A stretch of DNA of 25,911 nucleotides from a virus: positions 1-25,911 of IMG/VR virus record IMGVR_UViG_3300012096_000017. One strand, given 5' to 3'. A model generated the notes under the pieces. The model saw only the letters and a list, made by a program, of their open reading frames with translations, did no database searches and was not told the DNA's origin. Both the position numbers and the translations under genes were made by a program. This document shows, in pieces, positions 1 through 7,387 of the stretch; position 1 is the first letter of the stretch, and every line of letters begins with the position of its first letter.

Positions 1-688
1 ATTCCTGCGAGGATCCGGGGATGACAGCATAGGGAAAATCAGGGCTCCCAGTGTCCTGCCAGAACTCGGTGGACACATCCCCGTAGAGCATCAGCACCGA
101 ATGATCAGCAATGCCGGCGCGGATGTTGCCCGGCGCCGAGCCGGTAAAGTTGATCTGCACCGCCGGCCAGGTCGTCGGATCGGAATTCTTGGACAGCTGA
201 AATTGGTTCGTCATGTTGCTGGTGACGATGAAGTAGGTATCCTGCCAAGTCACCGTGCTGGGACTGGTGGTGAAGTTGCCATCAGTGATGAGGTGCAAGC
301 CGGCCGGCGCGATCAGGTTGTAGTAGTAGCCGCTCTGGCCATCCACGAGCATCAAGTTTCGCCCGTCATCGACCATGCTCACATCGCCAATCACCGTGCC
401 AATGGTGCCGATCACACTGGTCACCCCCGCATTGTTGATCGAGTACAGCACGTTGTTGTGTACGCTGAAGACGAGCGGCAGGGGCAATGTGTTCACCGCC
501 CACATGCCCCTCGATGGATTCAGGCCAAACGAATTCACGAAGATGGTGAGCCCAGCACGCCCTACCAGCGCGAATGCGGTGCGATCGGCTTCCTTACGCT
601 GCTCGACATAGAAGTTGATCCGCCGCTGCGCAGTGACCGCCGGCGATTCTGATTTGGTCCCAAGACCGAAGAGTTGAACGCGGGCCAT
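1..688 (-). CDS. P22 gp10-like packaged DNA stabilisation (tail hub) protein, partial
   Basis: The open frame starts at ATG 688 and runs off the left edge, giving 229 residues. It begins MARVQLFGLG and contains RRINFYVEQRKEADRT near the N-terminus and MVDDGRNLMLVDGQSGYYYN near residue 115. These resemble the tail hub/plug family of P22 gp10, which closes the portal after packaging; this is recognition by eye. The ATG overlaps the TGA of the upstream gp4-like gene (TGATG), so the two are probably translationally coupled. The position directly after gp4 is the canonical P22 order. The C-terminal half is outside the window, so completeness cannot be judged. Confidence 0.8.
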   Translation of the reverse strand, partial: MARVQLFGLGTKSESPAVTAQRRINFYVEQRKEADRTAFALVGRAGLTIFVNSFGLNPSRGMWAVNTLPLPLVFSVHNNVLYSINNAGVTSVIGTIGTVIGDVSMVDDGRNLMLVDGQSGYYYNLIAPAGLHLITDGNFTTSPSTVTWQDTYFIVTSNMTNQFQLSKNSDPTTWPAVQINFTGSAPGNIRAGIADHSVLMLYGDVSTEFWQDTGSPDFPYAVIPGSSQE

Positions 689-1440
689 CAGCTGCCACCG
701 CCCCCTGGCCGATCTTGGAAAATGTTGTAAGTCGCGTACGATCGGCTCACGATGGCCGGGTCCACATCCGAGATGTTCTCCTTGATGTTGCGCCGCTTGG
801 CGTTCGCAAGCGCCTCCTTCGCGATCTCAGCGATGTTCTTCTGTCCCGGAGCCATCGGCGGGATCGGAATGCCGAACATGCTGGAGATTTCCACCGCCAG
901 ATTGAACACGAACGCTCGTTCGTATCCCGGCGGCATTGAGAGATTGGTCGCGAGACCCGCAAAGATCACCTGCTGCAGCTGACTATCGAAATAGCACTTA
1001 TAGGCTACGAGCGGGGTGGGAAAGAAGTTCATCACCCCCAGCGGGTACTGGGGATCGTAGAACAGATCGGTGGGGATCTGTGATGTGACCGTCGGGCCGC
1101 GATTGCCGATAATGTTCCAGCGATCGCGAGTGCGGATGTTCAGCAGGAAATTGTTCGCCCCACCGTCCTGGATGTAGGCTTCGATGATGTCGTTGGGACG
1201 CGCGACATTGACCTGCCCGCCAACCCCCACCGTATAGGATTGCTGCCCGGGGACGAGCGTGAAATTCTGCTCCAGAACTTCATAGGCCACCAGGCCCTCG
1301 CCCGCTGTCCAGGAGTCCAGCAGCGAGTTGAGCGCTTCAAGAGCATCGTTCGCCTCGGAGGCTGACGGTACTTCAGTGCCCCCGAGGGCCTGGAGCGAGC
1401 GCATGGCTCGCCGAATCAGATCGTTCGCGCTGTTCGCCAT
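688..1440 (-). CDS. P22 gp4-like tail accessory factor (head completion)
   Basis: About 250 residues starting MANSANDLIRRAMRSLQALG, a helical N-terminus typical of the P22 gp4 family that assembles below the portal ring. The middle has a PGQQSYTVG segment followed by RPNDIIEAYI, common in this family. The ATG at 1440 is preferred. A GTG at 1449 in the same frame would add three residues, and neither has a strong Shine-Dalgarno. The 5' end overlaps the 3' end of the upstream glycosyltransferase gene by about 68 bases, which is longer than the other overlaps here. The glycosyltransferase tail there may be non-functional extension. P22 gp4 itself is shorter; related podoviruses have longer versions. 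Confidence 0.82.
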   Translation of the reverse strand: MANSANDLIRRAMRSLQALGGTEVPSASEANDALEALNSLLDSWTAGEGLVAYEVLEQNFTLVPGQQSYTVGVGGQVNVARPNDIIEAYIQDGGANNFLLNIRTRDRWNIIGNRGPTVTSQIPTDLFYDPQYPLGVMNFFPTPLVAYKCYFDSQLQQVIFAGLATNLSMPPGYERAFVFNLAVEISSMFGIPIPPMAPGQKNIAEIAKEALANAKRRNIKENISDVDPAIVSRSYATYNIFQDRPGGGGS

Positions 1441-3595
1441 GGTCGGCACTCAGTGATCGTAAGTAGGTATCAAAGTTCCCGCTCCAGCCCTTCACCCCGA
1501 AGTGACTCACATCCACATTGGGATAGATCCAGGGCTCGATGCCCAGTTCCTGCATGCGCTTGCCAAATACCCGATCCTCGCCCCAGCGAAGATGGTCTTG
1601 CGTCTGACAGGCAAAGAATTCGGTGTACAGACGATCCGGCGCTGAAGGATCCGCCGCCGGGTCCTTGTAACTGTGCTCCGGATACTTCGTCCTGAAACTC
1701 TCCAGCGCTGTGCGCTTGATGCGCATGAACCCACCGGCGAGGTACTGGCTCTTGATGATGGAGGTTCCATCCGGAAGCGGCTTGTAGATCGTGTACAGAT
1801 TGCCGTTGTCCTCTTCACCGGGCTTTTTCACCCACTGAGGAATGCTCGTCCAGGCATCCCACTTATTTTTCTGTGGGTAACTCGCCACCACGATTTCCTC
1901 GGGGATGTAGAGCATCTTCAAAAAACTCTCCGGATTCCACTGCATGTCGGAATCGATCATGAAGAGATCGGTGGCCATGGAATCCTCGAGGAACCGAGCG
2001 CACAGCGTGTTCTTCGCCCGCTCGACGTAGCTATCCCCGGAGAGCTCGTAATACTCCCACTCGATCCCCATGATGGTGAGCATGCGTGTGGTCGCCACCA
2101 GCGACATGATGTAAGGGCTCCAGCCCTTCATCTCGTAGTAGGCGGTCGCAATGATCACCCGCATCTTGCGGTTGTAGTAGCGTTTTTTGATCTCCGAATA
2201 GGTCATCAACAGGCGGTGCCCATCGATGTTGGTCGAATAGTTGCCCTTGTGGATGCGTGTGTGGGTGAGCGGTTCTTCGACAATGACGATGTTCTCGCGA
2301 TGTAAAAGACGCAGGTACAGATCGTAATCGCACAGCACCCAATCGTCTTTGTTCCATCCACCCACATCTCGAACGGCCGAGGTGCGGTACATCCCAGCAC
2401 CGAAGTACACGTTTCCATAGTACAGGCGCTCCAGCCACTTCTGCCGCGTCTTGTTGACCGCCGGCTCGATCTTCTGCAGGTGATGCGTACCCTTGGGCAC
2501 CGGCACGCCCTGCTCGTCGATGAAGTCGGTCTGTGAGGCCACCATCTCGGTGAAAAGATTGAGCTTGTATTGCTCCAGGCAGCGCGCGACGAAGGTGGGT
2601 TCGAGCAAATCGTCCGCGGCGAGCGTCACATAGAATTCGGTGTCACAGCGGGCCAGCATCTGGTTGTGCGCTTCCTGCACGCCGCGGTTCTCATCGAACT
2701 GCAGCCACTGCACCTGCGGGTACTTGGCGACCACCTCGGCGGTATCATCGGTGGATCCGTCATCCAGCACCATGATCTTGCAGGGCACGGTTTGCTTCAT
2801 CGCCGACTGAATCGCTTCTTCCACGCACCAGGCCATGTTGTAGACCGGGATGCCGATCGTTACTTCCCCCATCGGCGGAAACACCACCTTGTGCTTGGCG
2901 GACAACCGCTTCACGTCGTCCTGAAATTTCACTGCGTTCTCTGCCGAGGGTGCGGTGAGCCGCGTCTCGGGATGGTCAGCATCGGCCCAGCGGAAAGGCA
3001 GCACCGCGCCTTGAAACTTCTTGAAGAACCGCACGAACCATTCGAGGTCCGAACAGTGAAAGAACTCCGGATCAAAGCCCCCGATCTGGTGGTAGCAGTC
3101 CCAGCGCATCAGCATCGAGGCCCCGCCGATGGGAATGTTGTCCATGGTGAGCAAGGTCTTCACCCACGACTCGCGCGAGCGGTTGGCCGCATGCATCAGG
3201 TACTGTTCACTGGAGGGCCGCTCACCCATCGGTCCTTTGCCCGGCATGCCCCACACGCAGCCGATCTCCGGCGCGTTATCCAGGTACGCCACCTGCTGAC
3301 CCAGCTTGTGCTCATCGATGAATTCATCGGCCGACAGCGGCTGCAGAAATTCTCCGGTGGCATGCTCGAAGGCCCAGTTGAATCCATACGGGATGCCGCG
3401 GTTCTCCTCGAACCGATGCAACTGGATCCGCGCATCGTTAAAGCCATCCACCACCTTCTGAATGTCCTCGGTCGATCCATCATCGACAATGATCAGTTCC
3501 CAGTCGGTGAAGCTCTGCGCCACGACACTGGCAATCATCTTCTCCAGATGATCGGACATGTTCAGCACTTGCGTGCAGATGCTAACGCGAGCCAT
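1373..3595 (-). CDS. Three-domain glycosyltransferase (two GT2-like domains plus a C-terminal GT-A-like domain)
   Basis: 740 residues. Domain 1 (about 1-238) starts ARVSICTQVLNM and has DDGST at 38-42, but its expected DxD position reads SADE (88-91). Domain 2 (about 243-475) starts VTIGIPVYNM and has DDGST at 278-282 and AADD at 326-329. Domain 3 (about 478-715) starts MRVIIATAYY and has a DSDM metal-binding-like motif at 548-551, followed by SYPQKNKW and YLAGGFMRIKR. No signal peptide or membrane segment is evident, so it should act in the cytoplasm. It lies between the co-chaperonin gene (14-base overlap) and gp4. The last 25 or so residues are read from DNA that also encodes gp4 and look unstructured. 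Donor, acceptor and product are unknown; virion or host-surface glycosylation is inference. Confidence 0.88.
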   Translation of the reverse strand: MARVSICTQVLNMSDHLEKMIASVVAQSFTDWELIIVDDGSTEDIQKVVDGFNDARIQLHRFEENRGIPYGFNWAFEHATGEFLQPLSADEFIDEHKLGQQVAYLDNAPEIGCVWGMPGKGPMGERPSSEQYLMHAANRSRESWVKTLLTMDNIPIGGASMLMRWDCYHQIGGFDPEFFHCSDLEWFVRFFKKFQGAVLPFRWADADHPETRLTAPSAENAVKFQDDVKRLSAKHKVVFPPMGEVTIGIPVYNMAWCVEEAIQSAMKQTVPCKIMVLDDGSTDDTAEVVAKYPQVQWLQFDENRGVQEAHNQMLARCDTEFYVTLAADDLLEPTFVARCLEQYKLNLFTEMVASQTDFIDEQGVPVPKGTHHLQKIEPAVNKTRQKWLERLYYGNVYFGAGMYRTSAVRDVGGWNKDDWVLCDYDLYLRLLHRENIVIVEEPLTHTRIHKGNYSTNIDGHRLLMTYSEIKKRYYNRKMRVIIATAYYEMKGWSPYIMSLVATTRMLTIMGIEWEYYELSGDSYVERAKNTLCARFLEDSMATDLFMIDSDMQWNPESFLKMLYIPEEIVVASYPQKNKWDAWTSIPQWVKKPGEEDNGNLYTIYKPLPDGTSIIKSQYLAGGFMRIKRTALESFRTKYPEHSYKDPAADPSAPDRLYTEFFACQTQDHLRWGEDRVFGKRMQELGIEPWIYPNVDVSHFGVKGWSGNFDTYLRSLSADHGEQRERSDSASHALAPGPRGH

Positions 3596-3845
3596 TGATG
3601 CGTCCTATGATGGAGTTGTGACGGGTGACGATGATCTCCTCGCCATCCACCGTGGTGATCTGGTGCCCGTGCGTGCTGAAGAGCACCAGATCGCCGGATT
3701 TCAGCGATGAATCCGGGCCGGCGGCGTACACCGTCCCGATATCCTCCTGAAAATCAGGCGAGCTGATCGGGATGTGAATCATCCCTTTCTTGTCCAGCAC
3801 CTGCCGGCGAATCAGCACCACATCGGAAAGCGGATCGATATGCAT
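3582..3845 (-). CDS. GroES-like co-chaperonin (Cpn10 family)
   Basis: 87 residues starting MHIDPLSDVVLIRR, which matches the GroES opening pattern (IRPLHDRVIVKR). It then has DKKGMIHIPISS, where the mobile loop with its hydrophobic tripeptide should lie, GTVYAAGPDSSLKSGDLVLF (the G.V.AVG...VGD.V.F signature), and ends EEIIVTRHNSIIGRI, like the GroES C-terminal strand. Length fits the family (90-100 aa). An in-frame TTG two codons upstream is less likely than this ATG, which has AAAGGG upstream. Phage co-chaperonins such as T4 gp31 and RB49 CocO replace GroES to fold the major head protein. This one sits within the head operon, overlapping the glycosyltransferase by 14 bases. Partnership with host GroEL is inferred. 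Confidence 0.82.
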   Translation of the reverse strand: MHIDPLSDVVLIRRQVLDKKGMIHIPISSPDFQEDIGTVYAAGPDSSLKSGDLVLFSTHGHQITTVDGEEIIVTRHNSIIGRINGSR

Positions 3846-3966
3846 GGTCAATGAGACCCTTTAGTCTAACCAGTTCAACATCGCTACCGGCTTGCGCCAG
3901 ATACCCGCCCAAGACCTTCAGTTGCGAGCGAGCATCCAGCGCCGGCCAGTTGATCGGGAATATCAC
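3754..3966 (-). CDS. Possible small hypothetical protein, GTGA-coupled
   Basis: A 70-residue frame from GTG 3966, whose GTGA overlaps the TGA stop of the preceding small head protein, the same arrangement used by many real genes here. The first 45 residues (starting VIFPINWPALDARSQLKVLG) look like ordinary protein, with an amphipathic stretch. The last 23 overlap the co-chaperonin gene in another frame and look like shadow sequence (CGADSPAGAGQER). No family is recognised. It fills an otherwise empty stretch of about 120 bases between two genes, which supports it. The long overlap with the co-chaperonin counts against it. Confidence 0.35.
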   Translation of the reverse strand: MIFPINWPALDARSQLKVLGGYLAQAGSDVELVRLKGLIDHAYRSAFRCGADSPAGAGQERDDSHPDQLA

Positions 3967-4190
3967 CCCGCAACGCTCGTGCAATTGATCAACCCCAGCG
4001 CATTCAACGCAATGGCAATGCTGCTGATCAACGGCCCGGTACTGCTGGAGAGCGTCGCAAACGCTACGCCGCTCTTTGCCACTGCGGTCACCCCGTAGAA
4101 CCCGATCAGATCCGTCGTGGATGCGCCCATCGATGTTCCCTGCGAATTCTGATCGGATAGTTGCCGCGGTGCTTTACTGGTGGTCGCCAT
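3963..4190 (-). CDS. Small head accessory (decoration or fibre-like) protein, copy 2
   Basis: 75 residues. The first 33 are identical to the upstream paralogue, ending in the shared motif TTDLIGFYG. The C-terminal halves are divergent but related (ALNALGLINCTSVAG against ALNNLGLISCTSVAA). The IGFYG-x-T-x-V motif recalls short proteins often encoded beside phage major capsid genes, including head-fibre-type proteins. That assignment is from memory of the pattern and is not certain. The C-terminus is small-residue-rich and helix-prone, as in trimeric fibres. AGGAG lies 8 bases before the ATG. It follows its paralogue by about 23 bases. Confidence 0.7.
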   Translation of the reverse strand: MATTSKAPRQLSDQNSQGTSMGASTTDLIGFYGVTAVAKSGVAFATLSSSTGPLISSIAIALNALGLINCTSVAG

Positions 4191-4192
4191 GT
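4092..4192. repeat. 101-bp perfect direct repeat, copy A
   Basis: Identical base for base to 4361-4461. It covers the start codon and first 33 codons of the 75-aa gene. Identity stops at codon 34 on one side and just past the start codon on the other, so the ribosome-binding sites differ between copies. Confidence 0.95.
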
Positions 4193-4213
4193 GAGATCAC
4201 TCCTTTCGGGGCA

Positions 4214-4459
4214 TCAGGCCGCCACCGAAGTGCAACTGATCAATCCCAGGTTGTTGAGCGCAATTGCAATCGTGCTCGCCAACGCTCCGGAGCTCATCGA
4301 CAACGAAGCAAAGCTGCTGCCGGTCATCGTCACACTGCCCGGTTTGGCCGTCGTCGAGGTCCCGTAGAACCCGATCAGATCCGTCGTGGATGCGCCCATC
4401 GATGTTCCCTGCGAATTCTGATCGGATAGTTGCCGCGGTGCTTTACTGGTGGTCGCCAT
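4214..4459 (-). CDS. Small head accessory (decoration or fibre-like) protein, copy 1
   Basis: 81 residues, a tandem paralogue of the gene at 3963-4190 with the same first 33 residues and the TTDLIGFYG motif. The linker differs (TSTTAKPGSVTMTG), and the C-terminus is related but diverged (ASTIAIALNNLGLIS). The Shine-Dalgarno AAGGAG, 6 bases before the ATG, is formed by the last codons and stop of the HNH gene upstream. Translation of this head gene is therefore tied to the end of the HNH gene. It lies in the head operon downstream of the coat gene, consistent with a decoration role, which is inferred. Confidence 0.72.
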   Translation of the reverse strand: MATTSKAPRQLSDQNSQGTSMGASTTDLIGFYGTSTTAKPGSVTMTGSSFASLSMSSGALASTIAIALNNLGLISCTSVAA

Positions 4460-4461
4460 GT
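4361..4461. repeat. 101-bp perfect direct repeat, copy B
   Basis: Partner of 4092-4192, with starts 269 bases apart. It covers the 5' end of the 81-aa gene. Perfect identity beside strongly diverged 3' halves suggests recent gene conversion or selection on this segment. Confidence 0.95.
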
Positions 4462-4462
4462 A

Positions 4463-4948
4463 CTACTCCTTGTGTCCTTTCAGGTAAGAGACAACCATCT
4501 CTTCCCCGACTCTCGCGATGAGTTTCTCATAATGACCCAACGAAACATTGCAGTTGTGGCACAAAATACCGCGGACACTGTCGGCCTTGCATTGAATGAA
4601 TACCCTCTTATCACTTCCGCCAACATGATCAATGTGCCATTTGCCTTTGCCACCAGGTTTGTCTGTCTTACATAAAGCACAGACGCCACCTTGTGCAGCA
4701 AGCATTGCGTTGTACCCTTCAAGAGAGAGTCCATACTTTCTGAACCTCCCACTCGTATCGAACCAGCGCTTCACTGCTGCCCGTGCACGAATGACGTTCT
4801 CGTCGTAGTGCTTCCCACTTCTCGTCTTCTTGCACTCCTTGCACTCGGTGCTATATCTCGCCGAAAACGTCGGCCGCGCTGCCCTTAAAAAATAGAACAA
4901 TTCCATCGGCAACGTTTGCTTGCAGGTACCACACTGCTTCGTTTCCAT
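4463..4948 (-). CDS. Endonuclease VII-type HNH nuclease
   Basis: 161 residues. An N-terminal zinc-ribbon-like part has C6xxC9 and C36xxC39. The C-terminal domain matches T4 endonuclease VII closely: C90xxC93, then HIDH at 105-108, then C130xxC133 followed at once by N134. In endonuclease VII the zinc cysteines, the D40-H41 pair and N62 have the same order, and the cysteine-to-DH spacing (14) is the same. YGLSLEGYNAMLAAQGGVCA precedes the first zinc knuckle, as in the family. It may resolve branched DNA during packaging, or be a free-standing homing-type nuclease. Its lower GC content and position between the coat and accessory head genes favour a mobile insertion. A strong GGAGG Shine-Dalgarno lies inside a predicted hairpin. 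Confidence 0.88.
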   Translation of the reverse strand: METKQCGTCKQTLPMELFYFLRAARPTFSARYSTECKECKKTRSGKHYDENVIRARAAVKRWFDTSGRFRKYGLSLEGYNAMLAAQGGVCALCKTDKPGGKGKWHIDHVGGSDKRVFIQCKADSVRGILCHNCNVSLGHYEKLIARVGEEMVVSYLKGHKE

Positions 4949-4975
4949 GTCTCACCTCCAGTTGAAGGAGAGACA
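4948..4975 (-). promoter_or_regulatory. Hairpin sequestering the HNH gene Shine-Dalgarno
   Basis: On the mRNA strand, TGTCTC pairs with GAGACA and TCC pairs with GGA of the GGAGG, around a short loop with a 3-base bulge. The stem covers the Shine-Dalgarno and reaches the A of the start codon. Occluded ribosome-binding sites are known for phage homing endonuclease genes such as I-TevI. The role here is inferred from base pairing only. Confidence 0.55.
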
Positions 4976-4999
4976 TTCTGGCTTAGTTGGAAATAAATA

Positions 5000-6190
5000 T
5001 CAACCTGCCAGTCTCACCGCCAATTCGTCGTAGTAAACAGTTGTTCCATAAAGAATATCCACTCGTGTCGGAAAGACGTCATTGTTGATGTCGAAAGCCC
5101 TTACTACCCGCATGGATACATTGCGATAGGTCTCGCGAGCTGCGAAGTCCACGCCCTGCGGGATTTCCAGGGGCACCATCACCAGGCCGAAGGCATCGCG
5201 GGTCCAGGCGAGATTGGTCGGGTTGGTCGCCGCGGTGGTGCCGGTGAGCCAGACCACGCTGGATGCGACCTGCAATGGGCCTGAGACGTTCTGGTACGGG
5301 CCCGAGGTCGCGATCGAGGGTGAGAAGAGCACCGTCCAGGTGGAGCTCGTTGGCGTGGTGGAGGCGGTGACCACGAAGTTCTTCAGCACGCCGGTGGACT
5401 GCCGGTTCTGCGGGTTCACGTTGAACACGTTCGCCACTGTGAACACTTCACCGGCCAGAATGGATTCGGTCGCCGTACCGCCGAACATGGTGGTGGAGGC
5501 GCCGGTAAAGGTGGCGCTGGTGATCACCATCGCAATGCTGGTGTTGTGCGAGGCACTGGTGAGCGATGGGATGTTCTGGTCCATATAGACTTCGTAGTTG
5601 CCCACGGTCGCGAGATACCCTTTCACCAGAGCTTCCTTGGCGGTAGGCATGACGAAGAACGTGGACAGGCTATTGGCCAGAGACCAGTACGCATTGGGGT
5701 TCAGGCACAGCGTCCGGTTGTCCTGAGGGGCGGCGTTGTCATCGTGGCGCCGGCCCACCAGTTGGATGCTGGTAGAGAATGTGCTCGGCGTGGTCCCCGG
5801 AGTGCCGACCAAGTTGGAGATGCCGGAGAAGTTCTGCAGAACGTCGAAGTCCACCTGATTGGCGAGACTGGCCATCCCGGGCTTCAAGTAACGCTCGGAA
5901 AACTCTTCGATCGTGAGCGTGAGATCCTGGGAGGTGAACTGGAAATCGACGTGCTTTTGCAGATTGATGGTGATCGAGACTGAGGGCTCGGAAATATCCT
6001 GAACCTGCAGGCCCGCACCAGAAGCAACCGTGAACTTGTTGGGCTTACGAATCGTGAGTGAGTTCCCAATCTTGACGAATTGGTTCTCGAACTTCCTGTT
6101 GACTCGATTGGCCGCAACCAGGTTGTTCTCCAGAATCACCAGCGATTCTTTGGTGATGATCGTTGGAGTAAGCAGGGTTTGCGACGACAT
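5000..6190 (-). CDS. P22-like major coat protein
   Basis: 396 residues beginning MSSQTLLTPTIITKESLVIL, followed by NRKFENQFVKIGNSLTIRKP and VDFQFTSQDLTLTIEEFSER. These are hallmarks of the P22 gp5 coat family (HK97 fold with an inserted I-domain). Residues about 245-295 (GEVFTVANVFNVNPQNRQST onward) align in pattern with the beta-rich I-domain insertion. Length is slightly below P22 coat (430). AGGAG lies 8 bases before the ATG. It follows the scaffold gene by 11 bases, the expected order. P22-type coat folding is known to depend on GroEL/ES in ts mutants, which is relevant to the nearby co-chaperonin. Confidence 0.92.
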   Translation of the reverse strand: MSSQTLLTPTIITKESLVILENNLVAANRVNRKFENQFVKIGNSLTIRKPNKFTVASGAGLQVQDISEPSVSITINLQKHVDFQFTSQDLTLTIEEFSERYLKPGMASLANQVDFDVLQNFSGISNLVGTPGTTPSTFSTSIQLVGRRHDDNAAPQDNRTLCLNPNAYWSLANSLSTFFVMPTAKEALVKGYLATVGNYEVYMDQNIPSLTSASHNTSIAMVITSATFTGASTTMFGGTATESILAGEVFTVANVFNVNPQNRQSTGVLKNFVVTASTTPTSSTWTVLFSPSIATSGPYQNVSGPLQVASSVVWLTGTTAATNPTNLAWTRDAFGLVMVPLEIPQGVDFAARETYRNVSMRVVRAFDINNDVFPTRVDILYGTTVYYDELAVRLAG

Positions 6191-6201
6191 TCAATGAACT
6201 C

Positions 6202-7182
6202 CTAGTGGCGCGTGCGCTGAACGTGCCGCTGCTGCTCATCCATCAACGACTTCCGGCGGCGCTCGGCGTAGGACTCCATATCGGGTTCCTCGTCGGACTC
6301 TCCACTGGAAGAGGTGGCGGATGCTGCAATCGGTTTGATCGGCTTGGGCGCGGGCGTGATCGGCGGTTTGGGAGGATTGGCGAGTTTTGCCACAATCATT
6401 CCGAATTCGACCAGCTGCAATTCCGGGAGAAGGGCATTGATGCGCGCGGCCTCATCAGGGTGACTGCCGAGAAAATACGCCACATCCGGACCGTGCTCGG
6501 AGCGCACAATCGCAGAGGCCATCGGGATCGATATCTGCACATCGGGAGACTCGGCCACCTCGTGGTAGTCCGGGTACTTCGTGATGGCTTTATCGACCTT
6601 CGCTCTGTAGGCCAACTGCATTTGCTGCTGTGCTTCGGCTTGTGCGTTCTCTTGAACCTTGCGCATCTGCTCAGCAATCGCTTGCCTCACTTCGCGCCGA
6701 GCCGACCAGGACGCTTTCTTGTCGGAATAATCGACAAGGGCGGCCTCGTACAGATCCGGATCGTTGAACGCACCACGGGTGGGTTTGGCGGGGGATTCCT
6801 CAGTGTCATCTTGGACTTCGGCCGGTTTCGGCTTGACCTGCTGGGACAACAGCATGTCCAGTCGTCGCTCGGCCGCTTCGGCGCGTGCTCGTTGCTCTTC
6901 GCGTAATCGAACCAGTTCGTCTAACTTCTTCTGAACGCCACGCGCAGGCTTTCGCGCGTCCGCTTCGCCGGGAGTCTCTTCCGTATGCTCGGTCGCCGAT
7001 TCCGAGGTTGTTGTGCCCTCACCATCTGGGGGCGCGGCCGTCTCGGGTGTTTCTTGGGAGGGCGGCTTGCCCTCGTTGGAAGCATCCGGCTTTGTCTCCA
7101 CAATGGGCATATCGCTCGTAGCAGACAAAGCGGGATTCTTCGTGTCCAGGATATCCAGAACAATCGGCTTTACGATTTCCAT
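6202..7182 (-). CDS. Scaffolding protein
   Basis: 326 residues immediately before the coat gene. The N-terminal third is acidic and disordered (many E, T, P). A long charged helical/coiled-coil region follows from about 85 (KKLDELVRLREEQRARAEAA) to about 200. Then comes a proline/lysine linker (PKPPITPAPKPIKPIAA) and a basic C-terminus with RRRKSLMDEQQRHVQRTRH. P22 scaffold also uses a basic C-terminal helix-turn-helix to bind coat. Sequence similarity to P22 gp8 is not evident by eye; the call rests on position, composition and the basic tail. AGGGTG precedes the ATG, inside the end of the upstream 65-aa gene. Confidence 0.78.
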   Translation of the reverse strand: MEIVKPIVLDILDTKNPALSATSDMPIVETKPDASNEGKPPSQETPETAAPPDGEGTTTSESATEHTEETPGEADARKPARGVQKKLDELVRLREEQRARAEAAERRLDMLLSQQVKPKPAEVQDDTEESPAKPTRGAFNDPDLYEAALVDYSDKKASWSARREVRQAIAEQMRKVQENAQAEAQQQMQLAYRAKVDKAITKYPDYHEVAESPDVQISIPMASAIVRSEHGPDVAYFLGSHPDEAARINALLPELQLVEFGMIVAKLANPPKPPITPAPKPIKPIAASATSSSGESDEEPDMESYAERRRKSLMDEQQRHVQRTRH

Positions 7183-7186
7183 CTAT

Positions 7187-7384
7187 TCACCCTTCGTACT
7201 TGAGCAGCAATTCTTTGCAAATGGTATTGATGCTTGTGAGAGCTGGATGAAGACTGTATGTCTCCATCAAATTCCTCAGCATTCGATCTTCATTTGCTTT
7301 AGAAAAATCATCTGCTACTGTGAACACAATGACTATTTCCACCACAGGATCAGAAGTCTGACTACTAAGGTTGAATGTTCTCAT
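7187..7384 (-). CDS. Small hypothetical protein
   Basis: 65 residues, MRTFNLSSQTSDPVVEIVIV onward, with alternating strand-like and helical segments and no recognised family. It starts 3 bases after the stop of the 535-aa repeat protein and ends 4 bases before the scaffold ATG, so it is a coupled member of the head operon. The DNA is visibly more AT-rich than its flanks, suggesting separate acquisition. Supported by tight fit between two real genes. Confidence 0.6.
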   Translation of the reverse strand: MRTFNLSSQTSDPVVEIVIVFTVADDFSKANEDRMLRNLMETYSLHPALTSINTICKELLLKYEG

Positions 7385-7387
7385 CGC

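Noticed and set aside
2570-3598. 342-aa plus-strand open frame
   Set aside because: Exactly antisense to the glycosyltransferase, which has clear motifs.
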